DNA of 64,000 bases from Citreimonas sp042096055 (GTDB lineage Bacteria; Pseudomonadota; Alphaproteobacteria; Rhodobacterales; Rhodobacteraceae): the NCBI RefSeq assembly GCF_042096055.1, contig NZ_JBELMH010000006.1:9766-73765 (forward strand), read 5' to 3'. This document shows, one piece after another, positions 59,854-64,000 of this stretch. Positions within the stretch are counted from its first letter, which is position 1. Every line of letters starts with the position of its first letter. The translations under genes were made by a program, and so were the position numbers. Below the pieces are notes generated by a model, which searched no databases, had not been told where the DNA came from, and saw nothing but the letters and a program-made list of their open reading frames with translations.

Positions 59854-59860
59854 CCGTGGC

Positions 59861-61165
59861 TCATTCGGCCGCTTGCGGTGCGGTCACGTCCCAGGCCGAG
59901 ACGGCCTTGACCTCGACGAAGTCGTGGATGCCCCACGAGCCGCCCTCGCGGCCGTTGCCGGACATCTTCATGCCGCCGAAGGGCGCGCCGGGGCCGCGGC
60001 TTTCNNNNNNNNNNNNNNNNNNNNNNNNNNNNNNNNNNNNNNNNNNNNNNNNNNNNNNNNNNNNNNNNNNNNNNNNNNNNNNNNNNNNNNNNNNNNNNNN
60101 NNNNAGGCCGGGGCCGCCGGCGACCAGGCGCGCGCCCTCGTCGATGCCCTTCTGGATCAGGTCCTGGATCTTGTCCCACTGGACCTTGTTCACCACGGGG
60201 CCGATATGCGGGCCTTCCTTGGACGCCGGGCCGACCTCGATCGACTTGGCGACGCTCGCGGCCTCTTCCACGGCGCGGTCGTAGACGGACGCTTCGACCA
60301 GCATGCGCGAGGGCGCGTTGCAGGACTGGCCGCTGTTCTCCATCATCTCGGTGACGCTCCACTTCACGGCGTCGTCGCGGGCATCGGCGAAGACGAGGTT
60401 CGCGCCCTTGCCGCCCAGTTCGAGATGCACGCGCTTGAGCGTGTCGGCCGCGGCCTTCGAGATCAGCTTGCCCGCGCGGGTCGAGCCGGTGAAGCTGACC
60501 ATGTCCACGTCGGGGTGCGAGGACAGCTGCGAGCCCACGCCCGCGCCGTCGCCGTTCACCAGGTTGAACACGCCCTTGGGCAAGCCCGCCTCGTGCATGA
60601 TCTCGGCGAAGATGATCGCGTTGAGCGGCGATTCCTCGGACGGTTTCAACACCATCGTGTTGCCCGCCACCAGCGCCGCGCCGACCTTCAGCGTGATCTG
60701 GTTCATCGGCCAGTTCCACGGCGTGATCATCGCGCAGACGCCCACCGCCTCGTGGATGATGCGGGTGGACTGGAATTTCTCGGAAAGCGGCGCCTCCCAA
60801 GGGAATTCCTTTGCCGCGCGGATGAAGCCCTTGAGGTGTGCGACGCCGGCGCCGACCTGGGACGCGCGCGACAGGTCGATCGGCGCGCCCATCTCGAGGC
60901 TCATCGCCTGGGCCAGATCCTCGGCGCGGGTCTTGTAGACCTCGAAGACGCGTTCCAGCGCGGCGATGCGCTGCTCGACCGGGGTGGCCATCCAGCCCGG
61001 CAGCGCGGCCTTGGCGGCGGCGACGGCGGCGTCGGTGTCGGCCTGCCCGCCGAGGCTGATCGTGGCGCAGACGTCTTCGGTCGAGGGGTCGATGACCGCA
61101 TGGTCGCGGCCGTCCTTCGGATCGACCCATTGGCCGTCGATATAGAATTGCTTGCGCTCTTGCAT
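59861..61165 (-). CDS. NAD(P)-dependent aldehyde dehydrogenase, interrupted by a real assembly gap
   Basis: The 353 N-terminal and about 47 C-terminal residues flank 100 N at 60005-60104. Catalytic Asn151 (PWNWP), Glu249 (LELGGKG) and Cys282 (NSGQSCNAPSR) are all present. The segment that normally carries EEIFGPV lies in the gap. Compared with ALDH family length (about 475-480) some 75-80 residues are missing. Flanks do not overlap, so sequence is truly absent. The C-terminus GPGAPFGGMKMSGNGREGG is typical of ALDHs acting on small or aliphatic aldehydes; substrate unknown. AAGGAGGG stands before the ATG. Confidence 0.92.
   Translation of the reverse strand: MQERKQFYIDGQWVDPKDGRDHAVIDPSTEDVCATISLGGQADTDAAVAAAKAALPGWMATPVEQRIAALERVFEVYKTRAEDLAQAMSLEMGAPIDLSRASQVGAGVAHLKGFIRAAKEFPWEAPLSEKFQSTRIIHEAVGVCAMITPWNWPMNQITLKVGAALVAGNTMVLKPSEESPLNAIIFAEIMHEAGLPKGVFNLVNGDGAGVGSQLSSHPDVDMVSFTGSTRAGKLISKAAADTLKRVHLELGGKGANLVFADARDDAVKWSVTEMMENSGQSCNAPSRMLVEASVYDRAVEEAASVAKSIEVGPASKEGPHIGPVVNKVQWDKIQDLIQKGIDEGARLVAGGPGXXXXXXXXXXXXXXXXXXXXXXXXXXXXXXXXXXESRGPGAPFGGMKMSGNGREGGSWGIHDFVEVKAVSAWDVTAPQAAE
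60005..60104. other. Run of 100 N (true scaffold gap inside aldehyde dehydrogenase gene)
   Basis: Placeholder gap. The sequences on both sides do not repeat each other, and the coding comparison predicts roughly 225-240 missing bases, of length 1 modulo 3. Confidence 0.85.
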
Positions 61166-61248
61166 GATGTACCCTCCTTGCTGCCGGCGCGGGGGCCGGG
61201 ACGTTGGCCGATACTGTGTCACCGCGCCCATGCGCCCGCAAGGCGGGG

Positions 61249-61276
61249 TTTACAACGCGTTTCCGGAACGTATCTG
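61249..61276 (+). promoter_or_regulatory. Weak candidate promoter of the peroxiredoxin gene
   Basis: TTTACA (61249-61254; five of six to TTGACA), 16-bp spacer, TATCTG (61271-61276), 49 bp before the ATG in the divergent region with the aldehyde dehydrogenase gene. Confidence 0.35.
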
Positions 61277-61325
61277 AACAGGGAAAGCGGCGCGATCCGC
61301 CGCCATCCGAAGAGAGGACAAGGAC

Positions 61326-61979
61326 ATGGCGCTTCGTATCAACGACACGATCCCGGACATGTCGGTCAAGACCGACCAGGGCGAATTCAACCTTCACGAC
61401 TGGATCGGCGACAGCTGGGCGATCCTGTTTTCGCACCCCAAGGACTTCACCCCGGTCTGCACGACCGAGTTCGGCGCGGTGGCGCGGCTGTCGGACGAAT
61501 GGAAGAAGCGCGGCACCAAGGTGCTGGGCATCTCGGTCGACGGGGTCGAGGACCACAAGAAGTGGAAAGCCGACATCGAGAAGGCCGGCGGCGCGGCCCC
61601 GGATTTCCCGATCGTCGCCGATGACGGGCTCGAGATGGCCAAGGCCTTCGACATGCTGCCGGCGGAATACGTGCTGCCCGACGGGCGCACGCCGGCGGAT
61701 TCGGCCACCGTGCGCGTCGTGTTCATCGTCGGGCCCGACAAGAAGCTGAAGCTGTCGATGACCTACCCGATGACCGTGGGCCGCAACTTCGGCGAGGTGC
61801 TGCGCGCGCTCGACGCCCTGCAGACCACCAGCCGCGAGGGCGTCGCGACGCCCGCTGACTGGACCGTCGGGCAGGACGTGATCGTGCCCGTGGCGGTCAG
61901 CGACGAGGACGCGATCGCCAAGTACGGCAAGATCGACACCGTGCTGCCTTACCTGCGGACGGCCAAGCTGCCGGCCTGA
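61326..61979 (+). CDS. 1-Cys peroxiredoxin (Prx6 type)
   Basis: 217 residues. The peroxidatic Cys45 lies in HPKDFTPVCTTEFG. The second half has the long Prx6-type C-terminal extension (MTYPMTVGRNFGEVLRALDAL, LPYLRTAKLPA), and no resolving Cys is present. It reduces hydrogen peroxide and alkyl or lipid hydroperoxides with thiol donors such as glutathione. Monocistronic: good AAGGAC site before the ATG and a terminator 26 bp after the stop. Confidence 0.95.
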   Translation: MALRINDTIPDMSVKTDQGEFNLHDWIGDSWAILFSHPKDFTPVCTTEFGAVARLSDEWKKRGTKVLGISVDGVEDHKKWKADIEKAGGAAPDFPIVADDGLEMAKAFDMLPAEYVLPDGRTPADSATVRVVFIVGPDKKLKLSMTYPMTVGRNFGEVLRALDALQTTSREGVATPADWTVGQDVIVPVAVSDEDAIAKYGKIDTVLPYLRTAKLPA

Positions 61980-62005
61980 GCGGGCTTCACCGGAATGGTG
62001 TGGAT

Positions 62006-62035
62006 GGGCGCCTTTCGGGGCGCCCGTTTCCTTTT
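62006..62035 (+). terminator. Rho-independent terminator of the peroxiredoxin gene
   Basis: Perfect 7-bp stem GGGCGCC-TTTCGG-GGCGCCC followed by GTTTCCTTTT. Confidence 0.85.
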
Positions 62036-62045
62036 CGAGGGTAGA

Positions 62046-62105
62046 GGGGGCTCTGCCCCCGCCGCCTGACGGCGGCTCCCCCGGGATATTGGGCGACCAA
62101 AGAAG
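62046..62105. repeat. REP-like element, two hairpins plus GGGATATT...GACCAA...GAAG tail
   Basis: GGGGGC-TCT-GCCCCC (62046-62060) and GCCGCC-TGAC-GGCGGC (62061-62076) precede CTCCCCCGGGATATTGGGCGACCAAAGAAG. The tail is shared with 38885-38921. It lies between convergent peroxiredoxin and CoA-transferase genes. Confidence 0.6.
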
Positions 62106-62108
62106 CGG

Positions 62109-63230
62109 TCAGCCCTCGCCCAGTTTCGGCGCGGGACGGTCGAGCACTAGATCCGCGTCGGAAAAGCGAAAGGGCGCGCGCACGCCAGGCACGCCCTGAG
62201 GCGCGATGCGCAGGCCGCGCGCCGCGACCTGCGGGTCAGCGAAGACCTCGGCCATGTCGTTGATCGGGCCGGCGGGAATGCCCTGAACCTCGCAGCCGTG
62301 CAGCAGGTCGGCCTTGGTGCGTTTGCGCGTTTCGGCCATCAGCCGGGCGATCATCGCCTCGCGGTTGGCGACGCGCTCGGCGTTGCGCAGGTAGGCCGGG
62401 TCCTCGGCCATGTCGTCGAGGCCCAGCAGGCGGCAGAGCCGCTGGTACTGCGCGTCGTTGCCGGTCGCGATGATGATGTGGCCGTCGGCGCAGTCGAACA
62501 CCTGGTAGGGTGTCAGGTTCGGGTGGTAGTTGCCCGTGCGCCCCGGCGGCGTGCCGGTGCTGAGATAGTTCAGCGCCTGGTTCGCGGTGGCCGACACCGC
62601 GCAGTCGAGCAGGCTCATGTCGATGTGCTGGCCGCGCCCGGTGCGGTGCCGCTGGTGCAGCGCCGCGAGGATGCCCGAGACGGAATAGAGCCCGGTGAAG
62701 AGGTCGGTAACCGCGACGCCGGCGCGCTGCGGCTGGCCGTCGGGTTCGCCGGTGATCGACATGAGGCCCGACATGCCCTGGATGATATAGTCGTAGCCCG
62801 CGCGGTGCGCGTAGGGACCGTCCTGCCCGAAGCCGGTGATCGAGCAGTAGATCAGGCCCGGGTTGACCTCTGACGCGCCGGCGTAATCGAGGCCGTACTT
62901 CTTCAGGCCGCCGACCTTGAAGTTCTCGATCAGGATGTCGGCATCCGCGATCAGCTCGCGCATGCGCTCTTGGCCTTCAGCACTGGCCAAGTCGACCACT
63001 TCCGACCGCTTGCCGCGGTTGCAGGAATGGAAATACGAGGCCGACCGGTCGCCGTCCCGCTCGATGAACGGCGGGCCCCAGGCGCGTGTGTCGTCGCCTT
63101 GCGGACTTTCGATCTTGAGGACGTCGGCACCGAGGTCGGCCAGTGTCTGACCGGCCCAGGGGCCGGCCAGGATCCGCGCGAGCTCGATCACCCGGACCCC
63201 TTCGAGGGGTCCGCGCGGCGCCGAGCTCAT
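62109..63230 (-). CDS. CaiB/BaiF family CoA-transferase (class III)
   Basis: 373 residues. It begins with the family's GPLEGVRVIELARILAGPWA, then ADLGADVLKIESPQGDDTR, SCNRGKRSEVVDL and ADADILIENFKVGGL. The catalytic Asp176 is in VTDLFTG. Such enzymes move CoA between carboxylic acids (for example succinyl- to formyl-, carnitine- or mesaconyl-type acceptors); the substrate is not evident. The start overlaps the stop of the dsbA-like gene by 4 bp. Confidence 0.93.
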   Translation of the reverse strand: MSSAPRGPLEGVRVIELARILAGPWAGQTLADLGADVLKIESPQGDDTRAWGPPFIERDGDRSASYFHSCNRGKRSEVVDLASAEGQERMRELIADADILIENFKVGGLKKYGLDYAGASEVNPGLIYCSITGFGQDGPYAHRAGYDYIIQGMSGLMSITGEPDGQPQRAGVAVTDLFTGLYSVSGILAALHQRHRTGRGQHIDMSLLDCAVSATANQALNYLSTGTPPGRTGNYHPNLTPYQVFDCADGHIIIATGNDAQYQRLCRLLGLDDMAEDPAYLRNAERVANREAMIARLMAETRKRTKADLLHGCEVQGIPAGPINDMAEVFADPQVAARGLRIAPQGVPGVRAPFRFSDADLVLDRPAPKLGEG

Positions 63231-63910
63231 TCGCCCAGACGCTCGTCCAGGATGTCCGAGAACTCGGCGTAGCTCATGTTCGAGTAGGTCTCGCCGTCGA
63301 TCACGAAGGTGGGTGTGGCGCGCACGTTATGTTCCTCGGCGTTGGCCTGGTACCATTCAACCAGCCCGCGCAGCTGTCCCGCGTCGGTCAGGCAGCTTTC
63401 CAGCTGCTCGTTGTCGAGGCCGGCCATACGGCCGATCTTGCGCAGCTCGTCGGCGATGGCGGCATCCGACCCGGCGCGCGACCACGACCCCTGCGTGTCG
63501 TAGATCATGTCGGTGATGCCGAAGAACCGCTCCTCGCCGCCGCAGCGGGCGACCAAGCTGGCCCACATGCCGTACTTGTCGAAGTAGACCTCGCGGTAGG
63601 TGAAGCGGACCTTGCCGGTGTCGATGTAGTCCTCCTTCATCTGCGGGAAGACGTCCTCGTGGAAGGCGGCGCAATGCGGGCAGGTATACGAAGCGTATTC
63701 GATCACCTCGACCGGCGCGTCCTCGGCGCCGAGGGTCATCTCGGTGATCTCGGCGGTCTCGCTCGCGGTCTCGGTGTCCGTCGCCTCCTGGGCCGAGGCG
63801 GCGCCGGGCAGCGCGATCGTCGCATCGGGGGCTGTGCCCTGTCCGGCGACCCACCAGCCGCCGCCGACGATTGCCGCGGCGAGCGCCACTGCGGAGATTT
63901 TCGTGTTCAT
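63227..63910 (-). CDS. DsbA-family thiol:disulfide oxidoreductase
   Basis: 227 residues. An N-terminal hydrophobic segment (about 5-22) anchors or exports the protein. An acidic, low-complexity stretch follows. The thioredoxin-fold active site CPHC is at 77-80 (YASYTCPHCAAFHED), the cis-proline region is ATPTFVIDG, and a helical insertion lies between. It is a DsbA/BdbD-like periplasmic oxidase. GACGAGGC is before the ATG at 63910; the stop overlaps the CoA-transferase start. Confidence 0.92.
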   Translation of the reverse strand: MNTKISAVALAAAIVGGGWWVAGQGTAPDATIALPGAASAQEATDTETASETAEITEMTLGAEDAPVEVIEYASYTCPHCAAFHEDVFPQMKEDYIDTGKVRFTYREVYFDKYGMWASLVARCGGEERFFGITDMIYDTQGSWSRAGSDAAIADELRKIGRMAGLDNEQLESCLTDAGQLRGLVEWYQANAEEHNVRATPTFVIDGETYSNMSYAEFSDILDERLGE

Positions 63911-63918
63911 GCCTCGTC

Positions 63919-64000
63919 TCACTTTCCTGCCTGCGGGCGCCGGGCGCCCTGTTTGCGGTCGGGCGCAGAGGCCCGGGTGCGGGTTGCGGCGCGCATTGGC
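63919..64000 (-). CDS. Possible C-terminal end of an upstream gene (cut by window edge)
   Basis: The minus-strand frame entering at the edge is open for about 25 codons and ends at TGA 63921-63919, 8 bases before the dsbA-like ATG, a typical operon spacing. In Rhodobacterales a DUF721 gene often precedes this dsbA-like gene, but the visible tail is low-complexity basic sequence and cannot confirm it. Confidence 0.3.
   Translation of the reverse strand, partial: PMRAATRTRASAPDRKQGARRPQAGK

Noticed and set aside
1..64000. CRISPR arrays, tRNA or rRNA genes, IS elements, prophage genes
   Set aside because: No regularly spaced direct repeats, no T-loop/acceptor-stem patterns in intergenic gaps, and no transposase, integrase or phage structural genes were recognised.

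Overview
The window is a GC-rich (about 70 %) chromosomal segment whose gene set and order point to an alphaproteobacterium of the Rhodobacterales, Roseobacter-type. The clues are an RpoHII-like sigma factor, a COQ9-type ubiquinone protein, a 1-Cys peroxiredoxin, the order ruvC-ruvA-ruvB, fused CoaBC, and TRAP transport. No tRNA, rRNA, CRISPR array, insertion sequence or prophage was seen. Genes are dense, and many neighbours overlap by 4 bp (ATGA or GTGA), so most belong to operons.

Layout: 1-5.4 kb (minus): M3 oligopeptidase fragment; coaBC-dut-membrane E1-like operon; rpoH-chaN, with a candidate RpoE-type promoter upstream of rpoH. 5.7-10.4 kb: comM; then yraN-rsmI and gshB-hydrolase (minus). 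10.4-17.5 kb (plus): PBP activator lipoprotein, glnD, murJ, phospholipase D. 17.5-24.1 kb: a rhomboid without catalytic residues, trpS, ruvCAB with an unknown rider gene, a DUF1127 protein, prmA. 24.1-35.4 kb: MFS and ABC transporters, hemE and hemC, two quinone oxidoreductases, COQ9, rpsU, a D,D-carboxypeptidase with SPOR domain, a HAD hydrolase. 35.5-40.9 kb: clpS, an rsmC-like gene, an unusual SDR, hemF, two pseudouridine synthases, tadA.

41-47.6 kb (plus) is a membrane-stress-like module: two XpaC-like paralogues, each preceded by a tiny membrane protein, then TelA, a DUF2927 lipoprotein, an SPFH-GYF protein and a double zinc-ribbon membrane protein. A PfkB sugar kinase and dtd follow.

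49.1-56.9 kb is the most interesting block. A Gfo/Idh/MocA protein and a GntR-UTRA regulator diverge from an SsuD-like flavin monooxygenase, an aldo/keto reductase, a flavin reductase and a three-gene TRAP transporter. This matches the enzyme set of the oxidative sulfoquinovose-desulfonating (sulfo-SMO) pathway. The TRAP system would replace the usual ABC importer, and the Gfo/Idh protein is a good candidate for the NAD+-dependent (GH188) type of sulfoquinovosidase. A perfect TTGAT-N4-ATCAA palindrome sits in the divergent promoter region.

56.9-64 kb: Nudix protein, argD-argF with a possible arginine leader peptide, aldehyde dehydrogenase (interrupted by an assembly gap), 1-Cys peroxiredoxin, CaiB-type CoA-transferase and a DsbA-like protein. 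The window has two 100-N gaps. The one in the TRAP large permease gene is false: both sides carry the same 55 bp, and collapsing them restores a complete 429-codon gene. The one in the aldehyde dehydrogenase gene is real. Two intergenic repeat families were found, including an undescribed 75-bp element present twice at 66/75 identity.
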